The translations under genes and the position numbers were made by a program. The notes beneath the pieces are model-generated. The model saw only the letters and a list, made by a program, of their open reading frames with translations, had not been told where the DNA came from and made no database searches. From contig CANREW010000004.1 in assembly GCA_947629765.1 (NCBI GenBank), positions 1 to 57,407 on the forward strand: a DNA stretch of 57,407 nucleotides, written 5' to 3'. The stretch's first letter is position 1, and every line of letters begins with the position of its first letter. This document shows, one piece after another, positions 1 to 8,425 of the stretch. Origin of the DNA: an uncultured Clostridia bacterium. GTDB taxonomy: Bacteria > Bacillota > Clostridia > TANB77 > CAG-508.

Positions 1-350
1 GCACTTCTTACTGGTCCTATTGTATCTATTTCTTCATTTTTATATACTGCTAAAAATCTTGTAAGTCCACCTTCTACATACATTTCATATACTAACATTG
101 CTTTATTTAAGCTTGTTTGTGGAATTGCATCTCCAACATTATCAATAGATACTGCAATTGTTCTTTCAGTTCCATCATATTTGCTTTTTGGGATTTCTTT
201 TTCAATTTGTTCCTCTTCTAAAACTTTTCCTTCACTTTCTGTTCCTTCTGCAATTATTTGAGCAGTTTTGCTAAATGCTTTTAATCCCATAAGTACTCCT
301 AATATAATGACTGCTATGATTAATATTATAACTAATATTCTTATTTTCAT
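1..350 (-). CDS. DUF3048 (YerB-like) protein, 3' end outside the window
   Basis: The reading frame starts at ATG 350 and runs off the left edge, so only about 116 N-terminal residues are visible. It opens with a short basic start and one hydrophobic segment (about residues 3-22), suggesting a membrane anchor or uncleaved signal. After an acidic linker come IAVSIDNVGDAIPQTSL, YEMYVEGGLTRFLAVY and DTIGPVRSA, which match the conserved start of the DUF3048 family (B. subtilis YerB type), extracytoplasmic proteins of unknown biochemical role. It is the last visible gene of the minus-strand run containing yqfC, yqfD and ybeY, 25 bases downstream of ybeY. The family call is firm; function is unknown. 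Confidence 0.85.
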   Translation of the reverse strand, partial: MKIRILVIILIIAVIILGVLMGLKAFSKTAQIIAEGTESEGKVLEEEQIEKEIPKSKYDGTERTIAVSIDNVGDAIPQTSLNKAMLVYEMYVEGGLTRFLAVYKNEEIDTIGPVRS

Positions 351-375
351 AGTCTTATCACTTCTCCCTTCATTT

Positions 376-846
376 TTATGCATCAAGTTTTAGTCCTAGT
401 TTATTTAAAATATTTTCTTCTTTTTTTCTCATTTTTACTTTGTCTTTATCTTCTATATGGTCATATCCCATCAAATGATAAAAACCATGTACTAGCATAT
501 ATGCAAACTCCCTATCCTCACTATGTCCATATTCTACTGCTTGTTTTTTTACTATTGGTAAGCATATAACTATATCACCAAGTGGTTCTTTGGCTAATTT
601 TGCAGATTCTATTTCATCCTTTTCAAACATTGGGAATGATAACACGTCTGTTGCTTTATCAATATTTCTATACTTTTTATTTATATTTCTTATATTTTCT
701 TCATTTGTAATAATTATGCTAATATATATTTCATAATCATATAGATTTTCTTCTTTAAAGCACATTTCATATACTTTATTTATAATCTCTTTGTATTTCT
801 TATCTTCTTTTATATCTAAAAATTCTATTTCTGCTAATTCTCTCAT
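376..846 (-). CDS. ybeY: Endoribonuclease YbeY (16S rRNA maturation)
   Basis: The product has 156 residues, the usual YbeY length. YbeY is a single-domain zinc metalloenzyme involved in 16S rRNA 3'-end maturation and ribosome quality control. The diagnostic zinc motif is visible at about residues 120-130 as HGFYHLMGYDH, giving the three histidine ligands, preceded by the family's ATDVLSFP and LGDIVICLP blocks. The start ATG overlaps the stop of the upstream gene as ATGA (843-846), implying translational coupling. In many Firmicutes ybeY follows yqfC-yqfD-phoH-pgpH; here an unrecognised gene takes the place of phoH and pgpH. Confidence 0.96.
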   Translation of the reverse strand: MRELAEIEFLDIKEDKKYKEIINKVYEMCFKEENLYDYEIYISIIITNEENIRNINKKYRNIDKATDVLSFPMFEKDEIESAKLAKEPLGDIVICLPIVKKQAVEYGHSEDREFAYMLVHGFYHLMGYDHIEDKDKVKMRKKEENILNKLGLKLDA

Positions 847-2021
847 ACTTTAATATACTTTTTCCCCTTACTATATGAATTCTTTAATCTTCTAATTGCA
901 TTGTATTCAAAAAGCTTGTCCTTATAAAACTTTATTATATGTTTGTTTTGTAAATTATTATCTAAATGTCTTAATTCTGCTTTGATAAATAGTATTTCTT
1001 TTTGTTTCTTTCCTTCGTCTGATTCTTTATCTATGCTGTTATATTTGTCCCAAAATACTTTGTATAATTCTTTTTCTTCTGGTTTCTCCCAATAAATTTT
1101 TGTAGATAGTACTCTTACATTATAATCTTCTATTAAATTTATTAGTGTTTCATAGGCTACTTCTTTTTTCTTCTCTACCTTAGAGCTTATTATTAAATGC
1201 CTTGTCTCTCTTATTAATTTTTCATAGCATCCTTCTGCAACAGCTAGTGGAACACTATGAGTAAATAACTTCCTACTCATTGCAAGTAGATACATTCTTT
1301 TTTCAATTTGCTCTCTTGCATCTAATTTTCCTGACAAAAATGCAGTAAACTTATCATATTCCTGGTATATATCTTTGTATTTTTCTTTTCCTTCAAGTTC
1401 CATTTTGATAGGTAATATATTTGAAATGTAATCTTCTAATGTGTCAAATATACTGTCATATATGCTATCTTTGTCAATCATATTTTCTGATATTTTATCT
1501 GCTAATTGTATAGAATAATTTTTAAGTATTCCTTTAAAAATGCCATCCATTTTTGAGATATAAAATGGGTTATACCTTGCTATTACTTTTTGTTTGTCAT
1601 CATTTTTTAAAGATATATAATCTAAATCTAATAGATATTTTTGTTTCCTATGTTTATATTCTGCATATTGTGTTTCTTTTAAATGTGTTACTATATAGTA
1701 TCTAGACAATGCGTCTTCTTCAAATGTAGTTGCTGTCCTATTCTTTACTTTTTTATATATAGAATCCATTACATATTTATCTATTGACTCTAAGTATAAT
1801 ATAAATGTATCTTCATATTTTCTTTGAAGAGCCTCTTCTTTTGCCTTATCTGTGTTATTTGTATATGCTTCATAGTTTTTAAGTAAACTATTCCTTTTTA
1901 TTGTAATTAACATTCCATTAATTCCTATTTTTGTAGGTATTAATAGTCTGCTTATTGTTGTTGATATCTTTGAGAAAAATGCTTTATCATTTTTTGCAAC
2001 TCGTAATCCTCTTTCTTCCAT
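843..2021 (-). CDS. Unknown 392-residue protein between yqfD and ybeY
   Basis: I do not recognise this protein. It is predicted to be soluble, rich in Lys, Glu, Tyr and Ile, and mostly helical, without signal peptide, membrane segment, Walker motif or HD motif. It lies where PhoH and the HD-family phosphodiesterase PgpH usually sit in the yqfC-yqfD-phoH-pgpH-ybeY cluster, but it resembles neither. Its stop overlaps the ybeY start as ATGA and its start is 15 bases downstream of yqfD, so it belongs to the same operon. A role linked to sporulation or RNA processing is only a guess from neighbours. The frame is intact and contains no CGG codon. Confidence 0.8.
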   Translation of the reverse strand: MEERGLRVAKNDKAFFSKISTTISRLLIPTKIGINGMLITIKRNSLLKNYEAYTNNTDKAKEEALQRKYEDTFILYLESIDKYVMDSIYKKVKNRTATTFEEDALSRYYIVTHLKETQYAEYKHRKQKYLLDLDYISLKNDDKQKVIARYNPFYISKMDGIFKGILKNYSIQLADKISENMIDKDSIYDSIFDTLEDYISNILPIKMELEGKEKYKDIYQEYDKFTAFLSGKLDAREQIEKRMYLLAMSRKLFTHSVPLAVAEGCYEKLIRETRHLIISSKVEKKKEVAYETLINLIEDYNVRVLSTKIYWEKPEEKELYKVFWDKYNSIDKESDEGKKQKEILFIKAELRHLDNNLQNKHIIKFYKDKLFEYNAIRRLKNSYSKGKKYIKV

Positions 2022-2036
2022 TGTTCATCCTTCCTT

Positions 2037-3222
2037 TCAATTTAAAATTTTTTCTTGTGTACCAATATTTTCTAGTACCTCGTATATAACTTCTACTTGT
2101 ACGCTCTCTTCATCCTCAGATGTATTTACCTTTATATCTTGTATGTTATCTTTATTTTCTATTTCTTCTAGTAATTCATTTTTTAATTTGTCTGTTAATA
2201 TTTGTTTTGCTTCCTCATTAGTCAAGGTCTTTTCTTCATCTTTTAATTGGTAATATGTAGAAATCCCTAAGCTTATAGGCAAATAAAAATTTGAAAATAT
2301 TTTGAATTTTTTCTCTTCATTTATTGTATCATATTTTTCAAAATTTGGAAGACTTTTATATAAATTTATTTGAAAATTATTTATTTTGATATTATACTTT
2401 TTTTGTGAAACTCCTGTCCTAACTTGATTTGTCTGCTTTAAATTTATTTTTTCTGATTTTTTATACCAGACTTTTGCTTCTATCTCTCCTGATGCGTGTA
2501 CAAATCTTGTTCCAGTATATTTTCCTTCCATCCATCCACCTATCAAAATGCTATTTTCCGTAACAATATCACCAGGCTTTACTAAAATTGTCCCTTCTGT
2601 TGCTGTAATTTTTGTTATCTCACCTGTTTTATTAGATACAATATTACAATATTCGCTTTTTTCAACTATTTCTGGCTTTTTTGTTGTTTCTACTATCTTA
2701 ACTAATACATTAGTCCCATTTAGGTTTATATTCATCCAAGCAATGTCATCTCTTTTTAGTCTGATTTGATTTATGATTTCTTGTGCGTTTACTTTTGATT
2801 TTAGTGTTCCTTCTTTTAAGCCATATTCTGATAATTCACTTAATATTTCATTAGAATCTATTGTTTCTAATCCTTCTACTTCAATGTTCCATATGAACTT
2901 TGATGTCCCATACATAAGTATTGTAACTAATATAAATACTATAAAAAATATTTTTCTATTTCTGTATTTGTTCATTAAAAATGGAAGTCCTTTTTTTTGA
3001 TTTATTTTGATTCTGCATTTAGTTTTCCTAGCAACTTCTTTTAATAATTTAAAATCATTTTTTCCGGACATTTGCCATCATAAATGTAGATTTTTCTCTT
3101 TTTACATTCCAAAGAAGAATTCCCTTGCTTATACAAATATTTATAAATCTTTCTATATAATATCCTTCAACAGAGATATTTACATATCCTAATATATAGT
3201 TAATTATAATTTTGAATATCAA
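2037..3222 (-). CDS. yqfD: Sporulation protein YqfD, one CGG +1 recoding site
   Basis: YqfD is a conserved membrane protein of endospore formers, co-expressed with yqfC in the mother cell. The apparent ORF from 3071 lacks the N-terminus. The missing part is in the preceding frame, from a TTG at 3222 with RBS TAGGTG overlapping the yqfC stop, and reads GYVNISVEGYYIERFINIC then GILLWNVKRE, the standard YqfD start. The frames join at an in-frame CGG (3064-3066): AAT GTC CGG AAA stops soon after, while skipping C gives N-V-G-K-N-D-F-K-L-L. The recoded product is 394 residues, close to the B. subtilis length, with a membrane segment near residue 95. No other lesion is seen. Confidence 0.9.
3064..3066 (-). 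other. CGG +1 recoding site in yqfD
   Basis: GTC CGG A: skipping the C yields GGA (Gly) and rejoins the YqfD frame before KNDFKLL. Confidence 0.9.
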
Positions 3223-3231
3223 ATTTTTCAC

Positions 3232-3522
3232 CTACTCATTCGCTTCAAAATCAATTGAATCTATTGTGCCAGTTATCATCAAATCTTCTGCATTCATTTG
3301 AATCAGTTTTAAGTTAAATCCGTTTATATTTATTGCACCTATATAAGTATTTACTTTTATAAATACCTCTTCATATTCTAATATATTCTTATAGTTTTCT
3401 ATAACTAATTCTTCAAATCCAAGTATTGTTATTTTAGGTTTATCTGTTATTACTTCTTCCGGTATTTCTAAAAACTCATTTATTTTACTAAACCTTTTTT
3501 TCAATTCTTTACCTCTTTTCAT
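3232..3522 (-). CDS. yqfC: Sporulation protein YqfC (YabP family)
   Basis: The product has 96 residues, with the YabP/YqfC-type pattern PKITILGFEELVIENYKNIL followed by VFIKVNTYIGAININGFNLKL. Members are small proteins made in the mother cell during sporulation. The gene directly precedes yqfD, whose ribosome-binding site overlaps this stop codon, so the two are coupled. A gap of about 260 bases with terminator-like hairpins separates it from the gene upstream, so the yqfC promoter should lie in 3523-3700; I could not pick out a convincing sigma E or sigma K promoter by eye. Confidence 0.9.
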   Translation of the reverse strand: MKRGKELKKRFSKINEFLEIPEEVITDKPKITILGFEELVIENYKNILEYEEVFIKVNTYIGAININGFNLKLIQMNAEDLMITGTIDSIDFEANE

Positions 3523-3702
3523 ATAATCTCTTTAATAATGTATATTGCAAATTTTATGAATTAATTCATTTTAATTTTTTCTTAATATTTTTTATTCATA
3601 ACTTTCACGGTGAGTTCACAAAATGGACAAATAAGATTGATATATTATAAGTACACTAAGTAATGATAGTGAAAAAACATCCCCTTTTATTTTTTATTTT
3701 AA

Positions 3703-3740
3703 AAAGACCTACCTTCAAAACGGTAAGTCTTTATTTTTTA
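3703..3740 (-). terminator. Intrinsic terminator hairpin
   Basis: The arms AAAGAC-C-TACC and GGTA-A-GTCTTT pair around an 8-base loop with one mismatch. On the minus strand the stem is followed by a short T run, fitting termination of the gene ending at 3783. Confidence 0.7.
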
Positions 3741-3742
3741 AA

Positions 3743-3768
3743 AGTAGAGTTCAGCTGTGAACTCTACT
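3743..3768. repeat. Perfect 11-bp inverted repeat
   Basis: The arms AGTAGAGTTCA and TGAACTCTACT surround a GCTG loop. It lies between the stop at 3783 and the terminator at 3703-3740, so it may be a transcript-end stem or a protein site. Confidence 0.6.
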
Positions 3769-3782
3769 CATAATACCTCTAA

Positions 3783-4625
3783 TTATTTAATTATTACAAT
3801 ATCTTTCTCAGAAGAATAACTTGCATTTCCATAAGCATATATTATATAAATTACCCCATCTGGTCCTAAGAAATAATTATTAGAATTTTCTATTAAATAC
3901 ATACTATCATTTATATCACGATTAACTGTATTATATCCTAATGCAGAAAGATTTTGAGAATTATCTATTGCTTCTTGTATTGTGTTATAGATTTCTGACT
4001 GCACATCTTTTGTACTCTTTCCTTCTATATTAAGGACATTTCCAAGTGTCATTTCTTCATTTGTAGATAAGTTATATGTATATGTTTGAATAATCACTCT
4101 TTGTACATTTGTTCCTTCTTTTAGACCTGCTCTAATTACTAATGACAAAATATTTTCATTTACATAGGCAGTATATTCTACATTATATATAGTTTGTTTT
4201 TTTATTTCTTCATCTGTGTTTAATAATATTTGATTTGCTTTTTCTTGGAATATTGATGATATTTCTTTATTGATAGCCATTATTTTTTCATTATTAATAT
4301 TTATTGTAGGGATTTTTACATTTACACCATAAGCATCATCTTTTAGTTCATATACAGTATAAACAAGTTCTTCGTGTGCTTCTATTTTATTTACTGCAAC
4401 ATTATTTTCTTGATAATTTATGCTATTGTCGAATAGGTCATCAAATTCTACTATTTGTGTTTGTTCTTCAATCTGTGGCCTCTGCTCTATAAGCTCATTT
4501 AATTGTTTTTTATGATATGACTCTATTTGGTAGTATATTCCATATATTATAGAAAATATACATATTACAATTACACTTATAACTGCTACAGTTCTTATAT
4601 CTATTTTGCCTTCGTTCATTAACAT
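3783..4625 (-). CDS. Membrane-anchored protein with RsiV/PdaC-like (DUF3298-type) domain
   Basis: The protein has 280 residues. A hydrophobic segment at about residues 13-32 should place the rest outside the membrane as a type II anchored protein. The C-terminal 190 residues (YGVNVKIPTININNEKI, then YTAYVNENILSLVIRAG, then a TYTYNLSTNEEMTLGNVL block) resemble the DUF4163/DUF3298 pair found in RsiV and PdaC, extracytoplasmic domains associated with cell-wall enzymes or lysozyme sensing. No catalytic polysaccharide-deacetylase domain is present. Two starts are possible: ATG 4625 close to AGGAGG, or ATG 4619 at better spacing. It diverges from clpE. Confidence 0.6.
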   Translation of the reverse strand: MLMNEGKIDIRTVAVISVIVICIFSIIYGIYYQIESYHKKQLNELIEQRPQIEEQTQIVEFDDLFDNSINYQENNVAVNKIEAHEELVYTVYELKDDAYGVNVKIPTININNEKIMAINKEISSIFQEKANQILLNTDEEIKKQTIYNVEYTAYVNENILSLVIRAGLKEGTNVQRVIIQTYTYNLSTNEEMTLGNVLNIEGKSTKDVQSEIYNTIQEAIDNSQNLSALGYNTVNRDINDSMYLIENSNNYFLGPDGVIYIIYAYGNASYSSEKDIVIIK

Positions 4626-4681
4626 TTTCCTCCTACATAGTATATATTTTATTATAGCACAACCAAAACTCCATTATCAAC

Positions 4682-4710
4682 TTGACTTTTTATTAATTTT
4701 AATGTATTAT
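4682..4710 (+). promoter_or_regulatory. Sigma A-type promoter for the clpE-like gene
   Basis: TTGACT (4682-4687), a 17-base spacer and TATTAT (4705-4710) lie about 40 bases before the start codon. I see no clear CtsR heptad repeat nearby. Confidence 0.6.
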
Positions 4711-4751
4711 TAATAGAATACTTTGAATAGCTTAAAGGAGGACTTAAATAT

Positions 4752-7031
4752 ATGTTATGTTCAATTTGTAAAAAAGCAGAAGCAACAATTTTTGTAAGTA
4801 ATCCTACAAAGGATAATCCTCATAATACTATTGGTTATTGTGCAAATTGTGCAAAAGAAAGAGGTATAAATCCTTTGGGTTCAATTCTTAATGGTAATAA
4901 TATTGATTTAAATGCTGTTACTGAGCAATTTGAAAATATTATAAATAACATTTCTGATAATATGGCTATGGATGATAATATGGCAAATGATCAAGGTGGT
5001 GCTGTTCCTATTGGAGCAATATTTGGAAATTTCTTTAATCCAAATAACTATGATGGTCAGTCAGAAAGTAGAAATACAAATAATAAAAGAGTAAAAGTTG
5101 ATAAAAAGCCTAAGGAAAAGAAAAAGAAGTTCCTTGATATGTATGGAACAAATCTAACAAATAAAGCTAAAAACAATGAATTAGATATTGTTGTCGGAAG
5201 AGATAGCGAAATTAGAAGAATTATACAAATATTAAATAGACGTTCTAAAAATAACCCTTGTCTAATCGGTGAGCCTGGTGTTGGTAAAACTGCTATTGCA
5301 CAAGGTTTAGCAATATCTATTGCAAATGGTCAAGTTCCAGCTAAACTTTTAAATAAAGAAGTCTATCTTTTAGATATGACTTCTGTTGTTGCTGGTACTC
5401 AATTTAGAGGTCAATTTGAAGCTAGAATGAAAGGTATTATTGACGAGTGTAAAGCTCTTAAAAATATCATTTTAGTTATAGATGAAATTCATAATATTAT
5501 AGGTACAGGTGATGGCGAAAATGCTATGAATGCTGCAAATATTCTTAAACCTTCTCTTGCAGATGGCAGTATTCAGCTTATCGGTACTACTACTTTGAAA
5601 GAATATAGAAAATATATTGAAAAGGATACAGCATTAGAAAGAAGATTCCAAACTGTTTTAGTAGAAGAACCAAATGTAGATGCAACCTGCAATATAATGT
5701 ATGGAATTAAAAAATATTATGAGGACTTTCATAAGGTAAAAATTTCTAATGATGTAATTCGTCAAACTGTAATAATGTCTGAAAAATATATTCACGATAG
5801 ATTTTTACCTGATAAAGCTATTGATATATTAGACGAGGCTTGTTCTAGAATTAATCTTGATAACAAAGAGTTATATCAATTAGAGGTTTTAAAAAATGAA
5901 TTAAAAGCAGTTCAAGATGAGAAAAATGAAGCTGCACAAGCAGATTCAACAGAAGATTATCAAAAAGCTGCTGATTTGAAAACTCGTGAATGTCAACTTA
6001 TTGAGCAAATAGATGCTATAAACAAAAATTTAAAATTAAAAGAAGTTACCATTCAAGATATAGCAGAAGTTATAGAGCACTGGACTAAAATTCCTGTAAC
6101 TAAAATTACAGAGGAAGAAACTGCTAAGCTTTTAAATTTGGAAGATAATCTTCATAAAAAAATTATCGGTCAAAACAAAGCTGTTGAAGCTGTTTCTAGG
6201 GCAATAAGAAGAAATAGAGCAGGTTTAAAAACTACAAAACGTCCACCTTCTTTCTTATTCGTTGGTCCAACAGGTGTTGGTAAAACTGAACTTGCAAAAA
6301 CACTTGCATACGAAATGTTTGGAGATAAAGATGCAATAATTAGAGTGGATATGTCTGAATATATGGAATCACATTCAACTTCTAAACTTATTGGATCACC
6401 TCCAGGATATGTTGGATATGATGATGCAGGTCAACTTACTGAAAAGGTAAAAAGAAAACCTTATTCTATCGTACTTCTTGATGAGATAGAAAAAGCACAT
6501 CCTGATGTATTTAATATATTACTTCAAGTTTTAGATGATGGCAAGCTAACAGATTCTCAAGGAAATACTGTAAGTTTCGAAAATACAATTATTATTATGA
6601 CTTCAAATGCAGGTTCTAACTTAAATAATAATTCTATTGGTTTTGGAAAGCAAACTGTAGATTCTAATAAGATTCAAGATAGTTTAAAAGATACATTTAG
6701 ACCTGAATTTTTAAATAGAATTGATGAAATCGTAATTTTTGATAGTTTAAATAAAGAAGAACTAATGAAAATTGTTGATTTAATGTTGCTTGATACTGAT
6801 GCAGCTCTTAAAGATAAAAATATCACTATGCAAGTTTCAAAACCTGCTAAAGAATTTTTACTAGAAAAAGGAACTGACCTAAAGTATGGTGCTAGACCTT
6901 TAAGACGTGCTATTCAAAGATACTTAGAAGATGAACTTTCTGAAAAGATTTTAAGAAATGAAATAAAGAATGGAAATAATGTAGTAGTTAATGTTAAAAA
7001 TAATGCATTAAGTTTTAAAGTTTCTGATTAG
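4752..7031 (+). CDS. clpE: Clp protease ATPase subunit, ClpE-like with N-terminal zinc finger
   Basis: The 759-residue product is an HSP100 AAA+ unfoldase expected to feed substrates to ClpP. It opens with a four-cysteine zinc finger (CSICKK at 3-8, then YCANCAKE), as in ClpE, and lacks the Clp_N repeats of ClpC. The first AAA+ module has Walker A GEPGVGKTA and Walker B VIDEIHNI. A UvrB/UvrC-like coiled coil (about 375-420) precedes the second module with GPTGVGKTE and LLDEIEKAHPDV, then a Clp C-terminal domain. RBS AAAGGAGG lies 9 bases upstream. All arginine codons are AGA or CGT; CGG occurs only out of frame and the frame is unbroken. pgsA follows after 15 bases. Confidence 0.92.
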   Translation: MLCSICKKAEATIFVSNPTKDNPHNTIGYCANCAKERGINPLGSILNGNNIDLNAVTEQFENIINNISDNMAMDDNMANDQGGAVPIGAIFGNFFNPNNYDGQSESRNTNNKRVKVDKKPKEKKKKFLDMYGTNLTNKAKNNELDIVVGRDSEIRRIIQILNRRSKNNPCLIGEPGVGKTAIAQGLAISIANGQVPAKLLNKEVYLLDMTSVVAGTQFRGQFEARMKGIIDECKALKNIILVIDEIHNIIGTGDGENAMNAANILKPSLADGSIQLIGTTTLKEYRKYIEKDTALERRFQTVLVEEPNVDATCNIMYGIKKYYEDFHKVKISNDVIRQTVIMSEKYIHDRFLPDKAIDILDEACSRINLDNKELYQLEVLKNELKAVQDEKNEAAQADSTEDYQKAADLKTRECQLIEQIDAINKNLKLKEVTIQDIAEVIEHWTKIPVTKITEEETAKLLNLEDNLHKKIIGQNKAVEAVSRAIRRNRAGLKTTKRPPSFLFVGPTGVGKTELAKTLAYEMFGDKDAIIRVDMSEYMESHSTSKLIGSPPGYVGYDDAGQLTEKVKRKPYSIVLLDEIEKAHPDVFNILLQVLDDGKLTDSQGNTVSFENTIIIMTSNAGSNLNNNSIGFGKQTVDSNKIQDSLKDTFRPEFLNRIDEIVIFDSLNKEELMKIVDLMLLDTDAALKDKNITMQVSKPAKEFLLEKGTDLKYGARPLRRAIQRYLEDELSEKILRNEIKNGNNVVVNVKNNALSFKVSD

Positions 7032-7046
7032 TGGAGGGTTTTATAT

Positions 7047-7617
7047 ATGCTTAAATATGTACCAAATATTCTAACAATAATTAGATTTTTATTAATACCA
7101 CCTATCGTAATAGCTATCACTTCAGAACATTTTGTAGTTGCTGTAATATTGTTAGTATTGTCAGGAATAACTGATGTATTAGATGGTTTTATTGCAAGAA
7201 AATTTGACTTAATAACTGATTTTGGAAAATTAGTTGATCCCCTTGCAGATAAGGCAACTCAGCTAGCTATCCTTGTAACTTTATCTATAAAAGGAATTAT
7301 TCCTTTCTGGATTCTTGCAATTGTCGTTTTGAAGGAATTTGCAATGATAGCAGGTGCTTCTTTCCTTTATGGAAGAAAACTTGTAGTATCTAGCAAGTGG
7401 TATCGGAAAACTTGCAACTGTATTATTTTATGTAGCTATTGGATGTTCTTTGACTATACGTTATTTGAATAATTTTGTATTAGAAGATTCTATTTATGAT
7501 TTTTCTATATATATCTATATCTTAGCAATTCTTGCAACTTTATCTGCTTTGATTTTATACTTCAGAGCATTTAATTTGCAGAATTATTTTAAAGATGAGA
7601 TTAGTAAAGAAAAATAG
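7047..7617 (+). CDS. pgsA: CDP-diacylglycerol-glycerol-3-phosphate 3-phosphatidyltransferase, one CGG +1 recoding site
   Basis: PgsA makes phosphatidylglycerophosphate at the membrane, the committed step to phosphatidylglycerol, and is normally essential. The CDP-alcohol phosphatidyltransferase motif is complete: DVLDGFIAR followed by GKLVDPLADK supplies the acidic residues. The zero frame stops at residue 141 (codons TAT CGG AAA...), but skipping the C of CGG at 7404-7406 gives W-Y-G-K-L-A-T-V-L-F-Y-V-A and the final membrane segments, ending at TAG 7615-7617 (189 residues, normal length). The RBS GTGGAGGG directly follows the clpE stop. A conserved, normally essential gene carrying this site argues that recoding works in the cell. 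Confidence 0.9.
7404..7406 (+). other. CGG +1 recoding site in pgsA
   Basis: TAT CGG A: skipping the C gives GGA (Gly) in W-Y-G-K-L-A-T. A plus-strand example, so the pattern follows the coding strand. Confidence 0.9.
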
Positions 7618-7624
7618 GATTTAG

Positions 7625-7774
7625 AAAAGAGAATAATATTTATTAAAAAGAGACGCGTCTCAGCGACCAACCGAAGCGAAGCGAAGGGCGACTTTTGCAG
7701 CCTACTTTATTAAAAATTTAATTTGTAGCCTGCAAACAGGGCAAGTCTCTTAAAAATAAATATTATTCTCTTTT
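7625..7774. repeat. Dispersed ~150-bp structured palindromic repeat, copy A
   Basis: Outer arms of about 20 bases (AAAAGAGAATAATATTTATT and its complement) enclose an inner hairpin GCAGCCTAC...GTAGCCTGC and a G/C-rich block GCGAAGGGCGACTTTTGC. It fills the gap between the convergent pgsA and BofC-like genes and may also terminate both. Related copies lie at 23477, 30444 and 33396. Confidence 0.8.
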
Positions 7775-7775
7775 T

Positions 7776-8366
7776 TTATTCATAATCTTCCAAGAGTTTG
7801 TTTAATTCTTCTGTCCCATACACCATAATTCCATTTTTTAATGTTATCCTATCTGTTTCTGGAAGATATTCTACTGGTATATTTGTTTTTTCTTTAAATG
7901 TTACAGTTCCATCCTGATCAACTGTTGATATTGCAATAAAACCATCTTTTTCTGTTACAAGATAATGTTCTCCACAAAAGCTATCTACTTCTTTTAATAA
8001 AATTATTTCTTCCATAGAAAATAATTCTAAATTCCAATCAGCATATTTTTCTCTTATCTCATCTTCTGTAAGATTTACTTCTTCTTCTGGAAGTGAATTA
8101 CTTGTTTCTATTGTGTGACCACATTCAATGTAATATTTCTGCAAAGTCAGTATAGTGTTTGGAGTTGTTTTTTCTTCAAATGTTGTTGTTTCTATCAAAT
8201 TTTCACTTTCTACTTTTTCTTCTTTTATTTGCAAATTATTTATACTTCCTAATAAATTTTGATTATCTACTTTATCTACCTTAAGGCCTATATAAAAAAA
8301 AACTCCAAATAAAATTATTAGAATTATTATAAATATAAAAATAGCTCGTTTTCTCATTAATACCAA
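7776..8366 (-). CDS. BofC C-terminal-domain protein, membrane-anchored
   Basis: The protein has 196 residues. An N-terminal basic stretch and a hydrophobic segment (about 6-27) suggest an anchor or signal. A linker rich in Glu and Thr follows, then the BofC C-terminal domain: EEEVNLTEDEIREKYADWNL, LKEVDSFCGEHYLV, GFIAISTVD and VEYLPETDRITLKNG. In B. subtilis BofC works in the forespore-mother cell intermembrane space to restrain SpoIVB signalling to pro-sigma K; the clostridial proteins share only the domain, so a sporulation checkpoint role is inferred. The single Cys pair (CGHTIE, SFCGEHY) could form a disulfide. It ends two bases from repeat copy A. Confidence 0.8.
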   Translation of the reverse strand: MVLMRKRAIFIFIIILIILFGVFFYIGLKVDKVDNQNLLGSINNLQIKEEKVESENLIETTTFEEKTTPNTILTLQKYYIECGHTIETSNSLPEEEVNLTEDEIREKYADWNLELFSMEEIILLKEVDSFCGEHYLVTEKDGFIAISTVDQDGTVTFKEKTNIPVEYLPETDRITLKNGIMVYGTEELNKLLEDYE

Positions 8367-8425
8367 TCCTTTTAATATTTTTTAGTATTATTGCCAAAAC
8401 TTGCTATTTTTATACTTTATATTTA

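Noticed and set aside
3058..3066. A homopolymer error (six A residues) as the cause of the yqfD break
   Set aside because: Adding one A would also restore the frame, but the adjacent CGG explains it by the same rule as 18 other sites that have no homopolymer, so no separate error is needed.
4640..4750. CtsR operator upstream of the clpE-like gene
   Set aside because: No convincing direct-repeat heptads of the CtsR type; only a sigma A-like promoter is visible.
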